DNA from: Micromonospora sp. WMMD1102
Lineage (GTDB): Bacteria; Actinomycetota; Actinomycetes; Mycobacteriales; Micromonosporaceae
Reading direction: 5' to 3'
Length of the DNA: 64,000 nt
Assembly: GCF_029626265.1 (NCBI RefSeq)
Contig: NZ_JARUBN010000001.1
Span: 8,187,001 to 8,251,000 of the forward strand
A program made the position numbers and the translations under genes. Positions within the stretch are counted from its first letter, which is position 1, and each line of letters starts with the position of its first letter. Below the pieces are notes generated by a model. It did not search any database and had not been told where the DNA came from. It was given only the letters and a program-made list of their open reading frames with translations. This document shows, in pieces, positions 7,919-16,955 of this stretch.

Positions 7919-8895
7919 CCCCGGCGATCGCCGCGATCGACCTGGTCAAGCGATATCCCGGCGGCACCGCCCCGGCGCTCGACGGGCTGACCTTCAGCGT
8001 TCCGCCCGGCCAGGCGGTCGGGCTGCTCGGCCCGGCCGGAGCCGGCAAGACCACCCTGCTCAAGCTGGTCGGCGGGGCCTCCCGGGCCAGCTCCGGCCGG
8101 ATCCTGGTGTACGGCCGCCAGCCCGACGCGGCGACCCGGCGGGACGTGGCGGTGGTGCACCAGTCCGTACCGTTCGACCTGACCCTGACCGTCCGGGACA
8201 ACCTGCGGATCGCCGCCGGCTTCCGGGGCCTGCCCTGGCGCCGCGCCCGCCCCCGGGCCGACGAACTGCTCGGCGCCTTCGAACTGGCCGGCAGCGAGGA
8301 CCGGCCGGTGCACACCCTGGCGGCCGGGCAGCGGCGCCGGCTCCAGCTGGTCCGGGCCCTGCTCCGGGTGCCGAGGGTCCTGCTGCTCGACGACCCGTCG
8401 GCCGGGCTGGACGCCGAGGGCCGGCGCCGGGTCTGGGCCTGCCTCGACGAGTTGCGCCGGCAGCACGAGCCGACGATCGTGCTGACCAGCCACCACCTCG
8501 ACGAGGTGGAGCGGAACACCGAACGGGTGCTGGTGCTGCGGCACGGCCGGCTGGTCCGGGACGGCGCCCCGGCGCAGCTGCGCGACGAGCGCGGCGAGGT
8601 GCGGGCGGTACTGCGCAGCGGATCGGTGGACGGCTGGCCGGCGATCGCCGCCGGTGCGCTGCGCCGGGGGCTGGCCGCGGCCCGCGGCGGCGACGAGATC
8701 GTGCTGACCGGTCCGGACCTGCGGCGGCAGCTGGCCCGGCTGCTGGCCGAACTGGCCGACCAGGAGATCCGGGTCGACAGCGTGGAGTTGGTGACGGCCG
8801 CCCTGGAGGAGGCGTCCGTCTTCCTGACCCGTGGTCCGGGCGCCCGTGGTCCGGGCGAAGGTGCCGGACGTGGATCGGAGGTGACGAGCCGATGA
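7915..8895 (+). CDS. ABC transporter ATP-binding protein
   Basis: A 326-residue ATPase, ATG overlapping the previous stop by four bases. Walker A is GPAGAGKTT and the Q-loop region is VVHQSVPFDL. The signature is degenerate (LAAGQRRRL instead of LSGGQ). Walker B is LLLDDPSAGLD, with Asp at the usual catalytic Glu. The H-loop is TSHHLDE. A C-terminal ~100-residue accessory domain resembles that of antibiotic/peptide exporters (DrrA/CcmA-like). The Glu-to-Asp change may slow ATP hydrolysis. Together with the next gene it forms the export arm of the operon. Confidence 0.85.
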   Translation: MTPAIAAIDLVKRYPGGTAPALDGLTFSVPPGQAVGLLGPAGAGKTTLLKLVGGASRASSGRILVYGRQPDAATRRDVAVVHQSVPFDLTLTVRDNLRIAAGFRGLPWRRARPRADELLGAFELAGSEDRPVHTLAAGQRRRLQLVRALLRVPRVLLLDDPSAGLDAEGRRRVWACLDELRRQHEPTIVLTSHHLDEVERNTERVLVLRHGRLVRDGAPAQLRDERGEVRAVLRSGSVDGWPAIAAGALRRGLAAARGGDEIVLTGPDLRRQLARLLAELADQEIRVDSVELVTAALEEASVFLTRGPGARGPGEGAGRGSEVTSR

Positions 8896-9704
8896 GCCTG
8901 TCCGGCCTGGCCGACGACGACACCGCCGCGCCGCCCTGGCACGGTTCCGGGTTCACCGCGACGCTGCGGCGGGAGTGGCTGCTGCTCACCCGGGACCGCG
9001 TCGGCCTGCTGCTGGCGGCGGTACCGGCCGCCGTCTACATCGCACTCCTGGCGACCTCGCTCGCCGACCTGGCCGGCACGGTGACCTACCGGGGCCGGAC
9101 CGTCGGCTATCCGGACTTCGTGATCCCGGGGCTGGTGTTCGCGGCGCTGCTCGGTGCCGCCACCGCCTCCGGTACGGCGCTGTGCCGGGAACGGGCCGCC
9201 GGGATGGCGCTGGAACTCTGGTCGTACCCGCTCACCCGCTGGCAGTACGTCGCCGGCAAGCTGCTCGCCGGCTCCGCCCTGGTGTTCGGGCAGGCGGTGG
9301 CCGCGCTGGCGGTCTCGGCGGCCCTGTTCGGCAGCCGGTGGCCGGCGGAGCGCTGGGCGGCGCTGCTCTGCGGGCTGCTGCTCGCCGCGCTGGCCTTCAC
9401 CGCGCTCGGCCTGCTGCTCGGCACCGTGGTGCGGGAGCGGCGGCGGTACGGCGTACTGGTGAACGTGCTGGTCCCGGTGCTGCTCTTCGGCAGTCCGGCG
9501 TTCTATCCGGTCGAGCACCTCGGTCCGGCGCAGCGGGTCCTGGCCGACGCGAACCCGGTCAGCCACGGGGTCGCCGCGCTGCGGGCGGCGCTGCTGGACG
9601 GCTTCGCCGGTGCCTGGCCGCACCTCGTGCTGCTCGGTGCGGTCGCGGTCGTCGCGGCGGCGGGAGCGGGCCGGCGCCTGGTCCGGGAGTCCCGGGCGCT
9701 CTGA
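8892..9704 (+). CDS. ABC-2 type transporter permease
   Basis: A 270-residue membrane protein overlapping the ATPase gene by four bases. It has about six hydrophobic segments and the DrrB/NodJ-type conserved region (CRERAAGMALELWSYPLTR, then the segment ending NPVSHGVAALRAALLDG). It is the last gene of the 5343-9704 operon, in which every junction overlaps by 4 bp, so the five activities are made in fixed proportion. The substrate is presumably the product of the upstream modification genes, but no precursor peptide is visible. Confidence 0.85.
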   Translation: MSLSGLADDDTAAPPWHGSGFTATLRREWLLLTRDRVGLLLAAVPAAVYIALLATSLADLAGTVTYRGRTVGYPDFVIPGLVFAALLGAATASGTALCRERAAGMALELWSYPLTRWQYVAGKLLAGSALVFGQAVAALAVSAALFGSRWPAERWAALLCGLLLAALAFTALGLLLGTVVRERRRYGVLVNVLVPVLLFGSPAFYPVEHLGPAQRVLADANPVSHGVAALRAALLDGFAGAWPHLVLLGAVAVVAAAGAGRRLVRESRAL

Positions 9705-9767
9705 GGCGGGACCCGGCCGGCACCCCCCGTCCCGGCGCGGGATGTTCCTCACACCGGGAAGAGACCC

Positions 9768-9796
9768 GGGACAGCCGGACCGGGTACCCGTAGACT
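9768..9796 (+). promoter_or_regulatory. Candidate promoter of the riboswitch-thrC transcript
   Basis: GGGACA (9768-9773), a 17-bp spacer, and TAGACT (9791-9796) form a plausible actinobacterial housekeeping promoter. The predicted start near 9803 is about 10 bases before the riboswitch aptamer. Spacing and position fit; the -35 match is weak. Confidence 0.4.
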
Positions 9797-9810
9797 GGCG
9801 GCACAACTTC

Positions 9811-9930
9811 ATACCTCATCCAGAGGGGCTGAGGGATACGGCCCGTTGACGCCCCGGCAACCACTCCACGGCGGAGCAGGTGCCAAATCCGTCCCCGCCG
9901 CGCCGTGCGGCGCCAGGGAAAGATGAGAGG
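9811..9930 (+). promoter_or_regulatory. SAM-I (S-box) riboswitch upstream of thrC
   Basis: The leader carries the S-box landmarks in order: P1 strand CTCATC (9815-9820) pairing with GATGAG (9922-9927); CAGAGGGGCTGAGGGA right after it; the CCCCGGCAACC block (9852-9862); GGTGCCAAATCC (9879-9890); and the closing GGGAAAGATGAGAGG. The ATG of thrC follows 12 bases after the aptamer. With no U-rich terminator visible, control is most likely at ribosome access: the closing strand overlaps GAGAGG, which could serve as the Shine-Dalgarno sequence. Confidence 0.9.
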
Positions 9931-9942
9931 ACGGCAATCGCC

Positions 9943-11238
9943 ATGACGTCGATCATCGACGCGACCCCCAGCCAGACCAGCCCGGTGGCCCCCAACCCGG
10001 CTCGGGCACTCGTCTGTCGCGGCTGCGGCACCGAATATCCGCTGATCGCCCAGCACGCCTGTTACGAGTGTTTCGGCCCGCTGGAGGTCGGCTACGACCC
10101 GGCGACCCTGGCCGGGGTGACCCGGGCCGACATCGAGGCCGGTCCGGACAACCTCTGGCGGTACGCCGCCCTGCTGCCGACCGGGCAGGACCCGGCCGCC
10201 CGGGTGACCCTGGATCCCGGGCTGACTCCGCTGGTCCCGGCCGCCGGTCTCGCCGCCGAGTTGGGCATCCGGGCGCCGCTCTGGGTCAAGGACGACAGCG
10301 CCAATCCCACCCACTCGTTCAAGGACCGGGTCGTCTCGGTGGCGCTGACCGCCGCCCGCGGGCTCGGCTTCACCCGGTTCGGCTGCGCCTCCACCGGCAA
10401 CCTGGCGAGCTCGGTCGCCGCGCACGCGGCCCGGGCCGGGGTGCCGTCGATCGTCTTCATCCCCGGTGACCTGGAGCAGGGCAAGGTGATCACCACCGCC
10501 GTCTACGGCGGCGACGTGGTCGCGATCGACGGCTCGTACGACGACGTCAACCGGCTCTGCGGTGAGCTGGTCGAGACCGACGAGTTCGAGGACACGGCGT
10601 TCGTGAACGTGAACGTCCGGCCGTACTACGCGGAGGGCTCCAAGACGCTCGGCTACGAGGTCGCCGAGCAGTTGGGCTGGCGGATTCCCGAGCAGGTGGT
10701 CATCCCGATGGCCAGCGGTGAGCTGCTCACCAAGATCGACAAGGCGTTCAGCGAGCTGGTCGAGATCGGACTGGTCGAGGCCCCGGCCAACGGCTGGAAG
10801 GTCTTCGGCGCCCAGTCGGCGGGTTGCAACCCGATCGCCGTGGCGCTGCACGGCGACACCGACGTGATCACCCCGGTCCGGCCGACCGGGATCGCCAAGT
10901 CGCTGAACATCGGCGACCCGGCCGCCGGGCTCTACGCCCTGGAGGCGGTCCGCCGCACCGGTGGCTGGATGGACTACGCCGACGACGACGAGATCCGTGC
11001 CGCGATCCGGCAGTTGGCCCGGACCACCGGGATCTTCGCCGAGACCGCCGGCGGGGTGACCGTGGCGGTGCTGGGCAAGCTGGTGGCGAGCGGCCGGCTG
11101 AACCCGGACGCCGAGACGGTGGTCTACAACACCGGCGAGGGGCTGAAGACCCTGGACGCGGTGGCGGCACAGGTCGGTCCGACATACCGGGTGAAGCCGT
11201 CGTTGCGGGCGGCCCGGGACGCCGGCCTGCTCGGCTGA
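9943..11238 (+). CDS. thrC: Threonine synthase
   Basis: A 431-residue PLP enzyme converting O-phosphohomoserine to threonine. An N-terminal zinc-ribbon-like element has Cys at 25, 28, 40 and 43. The PLP Lys is K127 in THSFKDR, followed by the fold-type II block ASTGNLASSVAAHAARAG and the phosphate-binding segment ASGELLTKID. Length and layout match actinobacterial ThrC. The start is fixed by the SAM-I aptamer directly upstream. Control by SAM links the homoserine branch point between threonine and methionine. Confidence 0.95.
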   Translation: MTSIIDATPSQTSPVAPNPARALVCRGCGTEYPLIAQHACYECFGPLEVGYDPATLAGVTRADIEAGPDNLWRYAALLPTGQDPAARVTLDPGLTPLVPAAGLAAELGIRAPLWVKDDSANPTHSFKDRVVSVALTAARGLGFTRFGCASTGNLASSVAAHAARAGVPSIVFIPGDLEQGKVITTAVYGGDVVAIDGSYDDVNRLCGELVETDEFEDTAFVNVNVRPYYAEGSKTLGYEVAEQLGWRIPEQVVIPMASGELLTKIDKAFSELVEIGLVEAPANGWKVFGAQSAGCNPIAVALHGDTDVITPVRPTGIAKSLNIGDPAAGLYALEAVRRTGGWMDYADDDEIRAAIRQLARTTGIFAETAGGVTVAVLGKLVASGRLNPDAETVVYNTGEGLKTLDAVAAQVGPTYRVKPSLRAARDAGLLG

Positions 11239-11648
11239 AAAACTTCCCAAGATTTTTCCGCGTGGCCGCGCACATGCCCGGGCAGATGCACGTGCAACTT
11301 GCAGGTGAAACGTTCGGCTCCGCCCGGGGTGCGCCCGTTCCGGTGGTACGGATGCGCTGCGTAGCTGGAGTTTTGCCACCCGTGACGAAAACACGCGGAA
11401 GGGGGCTTGACGCCTGCATCTGCACGACGCAAGATGCTCCGTGCGGGAGGACGCACCGCCGTAGACTTTCAAAGCTCTTACGACCCAGCGCCGGAGGCGT
11501 TGTGCGGGCGTCCTCTCGACCAAACTTCCGCACCGGCCGGGCCGACACTCGTCGCCTGGCCGGTGTGCTCAACGGGTCTTCCGCGCCCCGGTGACGGCTC
11601 GGGGATATTCGGTCGCGCCTGGTTCGTGCAACCGGCACGCTCGACCAC
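11239..11648 (+). other. 410-bp gap between thrC and the GNAT gene
   Basis: I find no convincing gene or terminator here. One promoter-like pair is TTGACG (11407-11412) with a 17-bp spacer and CAAGAT (11430-11435). A second -10-like TAGACT lies at 11462-11467. If either drives the acetyltransferase at 11649, the transcript has a leader of about 180-210 nt. The first ~100 bases after thrC are less GC-rich and contain a T-run (AAGATTTTTCC) without an obvious stem. Confidence 0.4.
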
Positions 11649-12665
11649 ATGGACATCGTGGTGACCCCACTGGACATCGCCGACGCCGCCGCCGTCGAGC
11701 GGGCGTACGAGATCGAGGCAGCCGCCCGCGCGGCGGCCCAGCCCGACGTGCCGCCGCTGCCCCGGCAACGCTTCCTCGCCGGAGTCCGGCGCCCGTGGCC
11801 GGGTGACGACGACCGGCACGCGCTGGGTTACCTCGACGGGGTGGCCGTGGGCTACCTCGCGGTCTCGCTGCCGCAGCGGGAGAACCTGGAGAACGCCGGC
11901 CTGACCCTCGCCGTCCATCCGGAACACCGCCGCCAGGGCGTCGGCCGGGCCCTCTACGAGTACGCGACCCGGCTGGCCCGCCAGGAGGGCCGCAAACGGA
12001 TCATCGGCGAGGTGGCGAACATGAGCCCGGAGTCCGCCCCGACGACGCCGGGCGACGCCTTCGCCGCCGCGATGGGCGCCAAGCCGGCGCTGGCCGACAT
12101 CCGCCGCCGGCTCGACCTGACCGCGCTCGACGAGCCGGAACTCGACCGGCTGTTCGCGGCGAGCCAGGCCCGCGCCGGGGGCTACTCGATCGTGCGCTGG
12201 CGGGGCGCCACCCCCGAGGAGTACGCCGAGGACGTCGCCTACCTGGACAGCCGCCTGGTCAGCGACGCGCCGATCGGCGACCTGACCTGGGAGGCGGCCC
12301 GGCCGGAGGTGGGCCGGCTGCGGGAGATGGAGCAGGCGCACCACGAGCGCGGCCAGCGCTGGTACAACAGCGGTGCCCGGCACGACGCCACCGGCCGGCT
12401 GGTGGCCTGGACCGGCATCGGCATGAACGCCGGGTGCGACTGGCACGCCTTCCAGCAGATCACCCTGGTCGAGCCGGCACACCGGGGCCACCGCCTCGGC
12501 ACCCTGATCAAGGTCGACAACCTGCGGCACATCCGGGAGTACGAGCCGGCGCTGCGGTGCGTCGACACCTACAACGCGGCGGTGAACGACTACATGATCT
12601 CGATCAACGAGGCGCTCGGCTTCCGCGCCGTCGCCGGGCTCAACTCCTGGCAGGCGACGCTCTGA
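11649..12665 (+). CDS. GNAT acetyltransferase with two GNAT folds
   Basis: A 338-residue protein. The first GNAT unit is clear: VGYLAVSLP, then LTLAVHPEHRRQGVGRALYE, the acetyl-CoA pyrophosphate-binding loop (Q/R-x-x-G-x-G). The second half repeats the layout with ITLVEPAHRGHRLGTLIK and a closing INEALGFRAVAG motif. The substrate is unknown. The ATG is near the start of GNAT homology and lacks an obvious ribosome binding site. It appears to be transcribed alone. Confidence 0.8.
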   Translation: MDIVVTPLDIADAAAVERAYEIEAAARAAAQPDVPPLPRQRFLAGVRRPWPGDDDRHALGYLDGVAVGYLAVSLPQRENLENAGLTLAVHPEHRRQGVGRALYEYATRLARQEGRKRIIGEVANMSPESAPTTPGDAFAAAMGAKPALADIRRRLDLTALDEPELDRLFAASQARAGGYSIVRWRGATPEEYAEDVAYLDSRLVSDAPIGDLTWEAARPEVGRLREMEQAHHERGQRWYNSGARHDATGRLVAWTGIGMNAGCDWHAFQQITLVEPAHRGHRLGTLIKVDNLRHIREYEPALRCVDTYNAAVNDYMISINEALGFRAVAGLNSWQATL

Positions 12666-12798
12666 CGCACCCGGTCGGCAGGGCGCTGACCAGCGCAGGC
12701 AGCCGCCGGGTGTCGCCGGAGGGCGGCAGGCGTCGCGGCCACCTCCGCCCCGGGTGCGCAGGCTGGGCCGGGTCGGGCGGGTGCGGCATGATGGCGGG

Positions 12799-14472
12799 AT
12801 GACGGAGACCCCGCACCCGCTGTACGCCCGGCACACCGACACCCTGGAACGGGCGCTGACCGCGATCACCGAACGGTCCTACTGGTCCGCCCACCCCGAG
12901 TCACCAAGCCCCCGGGTCTACGGCGAGACGGCCGCCGCGCAGGGCGAGGCGGCCTTCCGGGCGTACCTGGGCGGGAAGTTCCCGCTCGACCAGCCCGGCA
13001 CCGGCGACTGGGTGGCCACCGAGGCGAGCCCGTTCGGCATCGACCTGGCGGTGAGCTACCCGCACGCCGACCCGGAGGTGCTGCTGGCCGCCGCCTCGAC
13101 CGCGCTGCCGGCCTGGCGGGACCCCGGCCCGCAGACCCGGGTCGGGGTCTGCCTGGAGATCCTCGCCCGGCTGCACGCCAACATCTTCGAGCTGGCCAAC
13201 GCGGTGCACGCGACCAGCGGGCAGGCGTTCGTGATGGCCTTCCAGGCCGGCGGCGCGCACGCGCTGGACCGGGCGCTGGAGGCGCTCGCCTACGCGTACC
13301 GGGAGATGACCCGGCACCCGGCGACGGCGGCCTGGGAGAAGCCGGCCGGCAAGGGCGACCCGCTGCGGATGACCAAGAACTTCCACGTCGTGCCGCGCGG
13401 GGTGGCGCTGGCGATCGGCTGCAACACCTTCCCGACCTGGAACAGCTATCCGGGCATCTTCGCCTCGCTCGTCACCGGCAACCCGGTGCTGGTCAAGCCG
13501 CACCCCCGGGCCGTGCTGCCGCTCGCCGTCACCGTTCGGTACGCCCGCGAGGTGCTGGCCGAGGCCGGCTTCGACCCGAACCTGGTGCTGCTCGCCCCCG
13601 AGGCGCCCGGCGAGAAGCTCGCCTCCACCCTGGCGCTCCGCCCCGAGGTCCGGATCGTCGACTTCACCGGCTCCACCGAGTACGGCGACTGGCTGGAGGC
13701 GAACGCCCGGCAGGCCGCCGTCTACACCGAGAAGGCCGGGGTCAACACGATCGTGGTCGACTCCACCGACGACTTCACCGGGATGTGCCGCAACATCGGC
13801 TTCTCGCTGACCCTCTACAGCGGACAGATGTGCACCACCCCGCAGAACATCCTGGTGCCGCGCGACGGCATCGCCACCGACCAGGGGCACAAGAGCGTCG
13901 ACGAGGTGGCCGCCGGCATCGCCGCGACGGTCGGCAAGCTCACCGGCGACCCGGCCCGTGCCGTCGAGCTGACCGGCGCGATCGTCAACGACGGGGTGCT
14001 CGCCCGGCTCGACGAGGCGGCCGGGCTCGGCGAGCCCGTGCTGCCGTCCCGGACCGTCGAGCACCCGAACTACCCGGGCGCGGTGGTGCGTACGCCGCTG
14101 ATCGCCAGGCTCGACGCCGACCAGATCGGCACGTACGGGCGGGAGTGGTTCGGGCCGGTCTCGTTCGTGATCGCCACCGACTCCACCCCGCACAGCCTGG
14201 CCGTCCTCCGGCAGACCGTCGGCGAGCGGGGTGCGTTGACCGCCTCGGTCTACTCGACCGACCCCAGCGTGCTGGACGAGGCCGAGACGGCGGCGGTCGA
14301 GACCGGGGTGCACCTGTCCTGCAACCTCACCGGCGGGGTCTTCGTGAACCAGTCGGCGGCCTTCTCGGACTTCCACGGCAGCGGCGCCAACCCGGCGGCG
14401 AACGCGGCCCTGACCGACGGCGCGTACGTCGCCAACCGGTTCCGGGTGGTGCAGGCCCGCCGGCACAGCTGA
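12799..14472 (+). CDS. paaN: PaaN-type aldehyde dehydrogenase (phenylacetate pathway)
   Basis: A 557-residue aldehyde dehydrogenase-fold protein. Key parts are the NAD-binding region VALAIGCNTFPTWNSYPGIF and TGNPVLVKPHP, the FTGSTEYG segment, and the catalytic Cys345 in LYSGQMCTTPQN. The overall sequence resembles actinobacterial PaaN. The other paa genes are not adjacent, so its role in opening the phenylacetyl-CoA-derived ring is inferred from family alone. ATG 12799 is preferred over the in-frame ATG at 12754, which lies in non-homologous sequence. Confidence 0.85.
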   Translation: MTETPHPLYARHTDTLERALTAITERSYWSAHPESPSPRVYGETAAAQGEAAFRAYLGGKFPLDQPGTGDWVATEASPFGIDLAVSYPHADPEVLLAAASTALPAWRDPGPQTRVGVCLEILARLHANIFELANAVHATSGQAFVMAFQAGGAHALDRALEALAYAYREMTRHPATAAWEKPAGKGDPLRMTKNFHVVPRGVALAIGCNTFPTWNSYPGIFASLVTGNPVLVKPHPRAVLPLAVTVRYAREVLAEAGFDPNLVLLAPEAPGEKLASTLALRPEVRIVDFTGSTEYGDWLEANARQAAVYTEKAGVNTIVVDSTDDFTGMCRNIGFSLTLYSGQMCTTPQNILVPRDGIATDQGHKSVDEVAAGIAATVGKLTGDPARAVELTGAIVNDGVLARLDEAAGLGEPVLPSRTVEHPNYPGAVVRTPLIARLDADQIGTYGREWFGPVSFVIATDSTPHSLAVLRQTVGERGALTASVYSTDPSVLDEAETAAVETGVHLSCNLTGGVFVNQSAAFSDFHGSGANPAANAALTDGAYVANRFRVVQARRHS

Positions 14473-14478
14473 GCGGAT

Positions 14479-14495
14479 GCCCGGCGACACCGGGC
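14479..14495. terminator. Short hairpin between convergent paaN and GNAT genes
   Basis: GCCCGG-cgaca-CCGGGC forms a 6-bp stem in the 31-bp gap between two convergent genes. There is no U-tract, common for actinobacterial terminators. It could serve both directions. Confidence 0.4.
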
Positions 14496-14503
14496 GGGCG
14501 GGG

Positions 14504-15136
14504 TCAGGCGCTCCGGCGCATCTGTAGTTCGCGGAGTGCGGGCACGGTCGGGTGGGCCACCCGCACCCCGGTGTCGACGAAGCCCAGCCGCTGGTAGGCG
14601 CGGACCGCCCGGTCGTTGCCGACCACCACCTCCAGCAGCAACTCCGGCCGCCCGGCCGCCCTGGACCAGTCGGCCACCGCCTCGACCAGGGCGGCCAGCA
14701 GGCCGGTGCCCCGCCAGGCCGGGGTGAGGTAGACGGCGAAGACCACTGTGACGCCCGGCTGGCCCGGCGCCGCCTGCCCGCCCGCGTGCCCGACGACCCG
14801 GCCGCCGGCCTCGGCGACGAACGCCGCCGTCCGGGACCCGACCGACATCCCGGCGATCCGGGCGGCGAATTCGGCGTGCGGCCGGGCCGCCGCGTCGGCG
14901 AGCGTCTCCAGGAAGGCCAGTGGCGAGTCCGCGAGCATCTCCAGCCGGATCGCCCGGATCCGGGCGGCGTCGGTGGGGCGTACCCGACGGACCGGTGGCG
15001 GCGCGACTGCCGGCCGGAGACCGGATTCGGTCGTACCGCCGGGTCGGGTCGGGCCGGTCGTGCCGGGCGGGTCGGCGGAGTGGTCCGACTCCGGTGCGGC
15101 GGTGGTCTGCGGGATGGGAGCCGGCACGTCCGTCAT
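14504..15136 (-). CDS. GNAT acetyltransferase
   Basis: A 210-residue product from ATG 15136. The first ~50 residues are a disordered Pro/Thr/Gly-rich segment. The GNAT domain starts at VRRVRPTDAARIRAIRLEML and has VYLTPAWRGTGLLAALVEA as the acetyl-CoA loop and VGNDRAVRAYQRLGFVDTG as the C-terminal motif. An upstream in-frame start at 15229 would add a low-complexity stretch and is less likely. Substrate unknown. Confidence 0.8.
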   Translation of the reverse strand: MTDVPAPIPQTTAAPESDHSADPPGTTGPTRPGGTTESGLRPAVAPPPVRRVRPTDAARIRAIRLEMLADSPLAFLETLADAAARPHAEFAARIAGMSVGSRTAAFVAEAGGRVVGHAGGQAAPGQPGVTVVFAVYLTPAWRGTGLLAALVEAVADWSRAAGRPELLLEVVVGNDRAVRAYQRLGFVDTGVRVAHPTVPALRELQMRRSA

Positions 15137-15455
15137 GGTCGCACGCCGTACGGGGCCCGGTTTCGGCGGGTGACGGAGCAGCTGCCCGTCCGGTCCGGGC
15201 CGGTTGAGCTGGGCAGCGACGGTCGCCAATGGGTGAGAGCCGGGAAATTGACCGTCCGGTTCTCGGCCTGGTGACCGTTTTGGACTAGTGCGCTGCGACC
15301 CGACCTTGGTGTACGGTGCGGGTTCGGCCGCTCGATTCGTTGGATCCGTTCAATTCATGATCGAATTTGGGGAAAACGACTCGACGGCCCCGGCAGGTAT
15401 AGGGCGTCGCCGGAGCTCGGGCAGCTCCGACGCGACCGAAGTAAGGAAGTGCACC

Positions 15456-15659
15456 GTGGCGCAGGGCACCGTGAAGTGGTTCAACAGCGAAAAGGGCTAC
15501 GGCTTCATCGCGGTCGATGGCGGGCAGGACGTCTTCGTCCACTTCTCCGCGATCCAGATGGACGGCTACAAGGCGCTTGACGACGGTCAGCGCGTCGAGT
15601 TCGAGATCGCCCAGGGCCAGAAGGGTCCGCAGGCGGAGCAGGTCCGGCTCATCGCCTGA
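15456..15659 (+). CDS. Cold-shock domain protein
   Basis: A 67-residue CspA-family protein from GTG 15456 with a good AAGGAAG site (15443-15449). RNP1 is KGYGFIAV and RNP2 is VFVHFSAI; the length is typical of actinobacterial CspA. It binds single-stranded RNA/DNA and acts as an RNA chaperone. The ~170 bases upstream could be a regulatory 5' leader as in other csp genes, but I see no diagnostic element. Confidence 0.95.
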   Translation: MAQGTVKWFNSEKGYGFIAVDGGQDVFVHFSAIQMDGYKALDDGQRVEFEIAQGQKGPQAEQVRLIA

Positions 15660-15843
15660 CCGTCGGCGCCTCTCCTGGCTCGCCACGGGATCGGCTTTTC
15701 TGTGTCGGTCTGATCGGTTCCCGTCGGCGGCCGCGGGAAGCTCCGAGGTCGCGGAAGCTCTTTTCCTGGTCGGGCGTACGGATGCTCGGGCGGCAGGATC
15801 GGTGCCGCGTTGATTCCCTTCGTCTCTGCCCAGAGGAGAGCCT

Positions 15844-16794
15844 GTGGTCGAGCCGCCCCCTACCGGCAATTCAGGACACTTCACGGGTGAGCCCGGCTAT
15901 CCGGGCGGGGCTGGCTTTTCGGGCTGGACTGGCTATCCGGATCCGGGCGATCCCCTCGTTCCGCCGCCCGGCGCCGGACTCGGTGTCTGGTGGGAACGGT
16001 GCTGGTCGGTGGCGCGGCGGGGTGGGCGACCGCTGCTGTGGATCGTCCTGCTCACCGAGGTGCTGCCGACCGCGGCCGTCGGCCTGGCCATGTTGCCCCT
16101 GCAACCGCGGCCGCCGGCCGTCTCGCCCAGCGGCGAGCCCCTGCCGGGGGAGTTGCAGGGCTTCTGGGGCGACCTGCTGCTGCTCGTCGGGATCGTGCTG
16201 GCCGTCGGTCTCGTCGCCGGCCTGGTGCAGTGCCTGGGCTGGGCGGCGGGGACCTGGGTGATCACCCGGCAGGCGACCGGGCAGGAGGTGGCGCTCGGGG
16301 CCGCCCTGCGGTACGGGCTGCGCCGCGCGCCGGGTCTCTTCGGCTGGAGCCTGCTGGCGGGCCTGCTGGTCCTCGCCGGCCTCTGCGCGTGCTTCCTGCC
16401 CGGTGTGTACCTCGCCTTCGCGACGAGCCTCGTCGGCCCGATCTACCTCTTCGAGCGGCGCAATCCGATCGGGCGGACGTTCCAGCTGGCGCACGCCCGG
16501 TTCGGCATGGTGCTCGGCCGGGTCGCGGCGGTGGCCGCCGTGGTGCTCGGTGGCGGCCTGGTGCTGGCGGTGCTGGAGAGCATCGTGACGCTCGGCCCCG
16601 CCGCCGCGACCCCGGGGGAGATGTTCGCGCCGCCCGCCGTCTCCGCCGTCTCCGTGGTGAGCACGCTCGTCAGTTCCGTGCTCGGCGCACCGCTCCAGCT
16701 GGCGCTGCTTGTCGGGATCCTGGTCACCTACACCGAGCAGCGAGGTCACGAGGCCCCGGTGAACAGCGCCCGACTTGCCGCCGAACTCTCCTGA
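15844..16794 (+). CDS. Integral membrane protein with Gly/Pro-rich N-terminus
   Basis: A 316-residue protein from GTG 15844 with an AGAGGAG site. A Gly/Pro/Tyr-rich cytoplasmic segment (~45 residues) is followed by about six hydrophobic segments. The central [21 protein letters not shown] and the [17 protein letters not shown] motif resemble actinobacterial proteins annotated as glycerophosphoryl diester phosphodiesterase membrane domain or DUF975-like. No enzymatic motif is visible. It is 325 bp upstream of groEL but separated from it by CIRCE operators, so it is not co-regulated in an obvious way. Confidence 0.7.
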   Translation: MVEPPPTGNSGHFTGEPGYPGGAGFSGWTGYPDPGDPLVPPPGAGLGVWWERCWSVARRGGRPLLWIVLLTEVLPTAAVGLAMLPLQPRPPAVSPSGEPLPGELQGFWGDLLLLVGIVLAVGLVAGLVQCLGWAAGTWVITRQATGQEVALGAALRYGLRRAPGLFGWSLLAGLLVLAGLCACFLPGVYLAFATSLVGPIYLFERRNPIGRTFQLAHARFGMVLGRVAAVAAVVLGGGLVLAVLESIVTLGPAAATPGEMFAPPAVSAVSVVSTLVSSVLGAPLQLALLVGILVTYTEQRGHEAPVNSARLAAELS

Positions 16795-16808
16795 GGGTCG
16801 GTGAGCGG

Positions 16809-16835
16809 CTTGCACTCGGCATGGGAGAGTGCTAA
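16809..16835 (+). promoter_or_regulatory. CIRCE operator 1 (HrcA site) upstream of groEL
   Basis: CTTGCACTC, nine bases, GAGTGCTAA. The right arm matches the CIRCE consensus perfectly and the left arm differs at two positions. HrcA bound here would repress groEL at normal temperature. Confidence 0.85.
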
Positions 16836-16842
16836 ACAGGTG

Positions 16843-16869
16843 TTGGCACTCGCATAGCGTGAGTGCCAG
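16843..16869 (+). promoter_or_regulatory. CIRCE operator 2 (HrcA site) upstream of groEL
   Basis: TTGGCACTC, nine bases, GAGTGCCAG. Spacing is the canonical nine and both arms match the CIRCE core. It lies only seven bases after operator 1, so two HrcA dimers could bind side by side. Confidence 0.85.
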
Positions 16870-16955
16870 GTCGGGGCGGTAGGGCCACGGTCGCGGGCCC
16901 GCACAGCGGGTGCGCGGCACATGGCCGGTCGTCGCGGGCTGTCCGGCCCGGCCGG

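Noticed and set aside
9739..9846. Short ORF (about 35 codons) after the permease as a precursor peptide
   Set aside because: It runs through the riboswitch aptamer and has no leader/core character or ribosome binding site.
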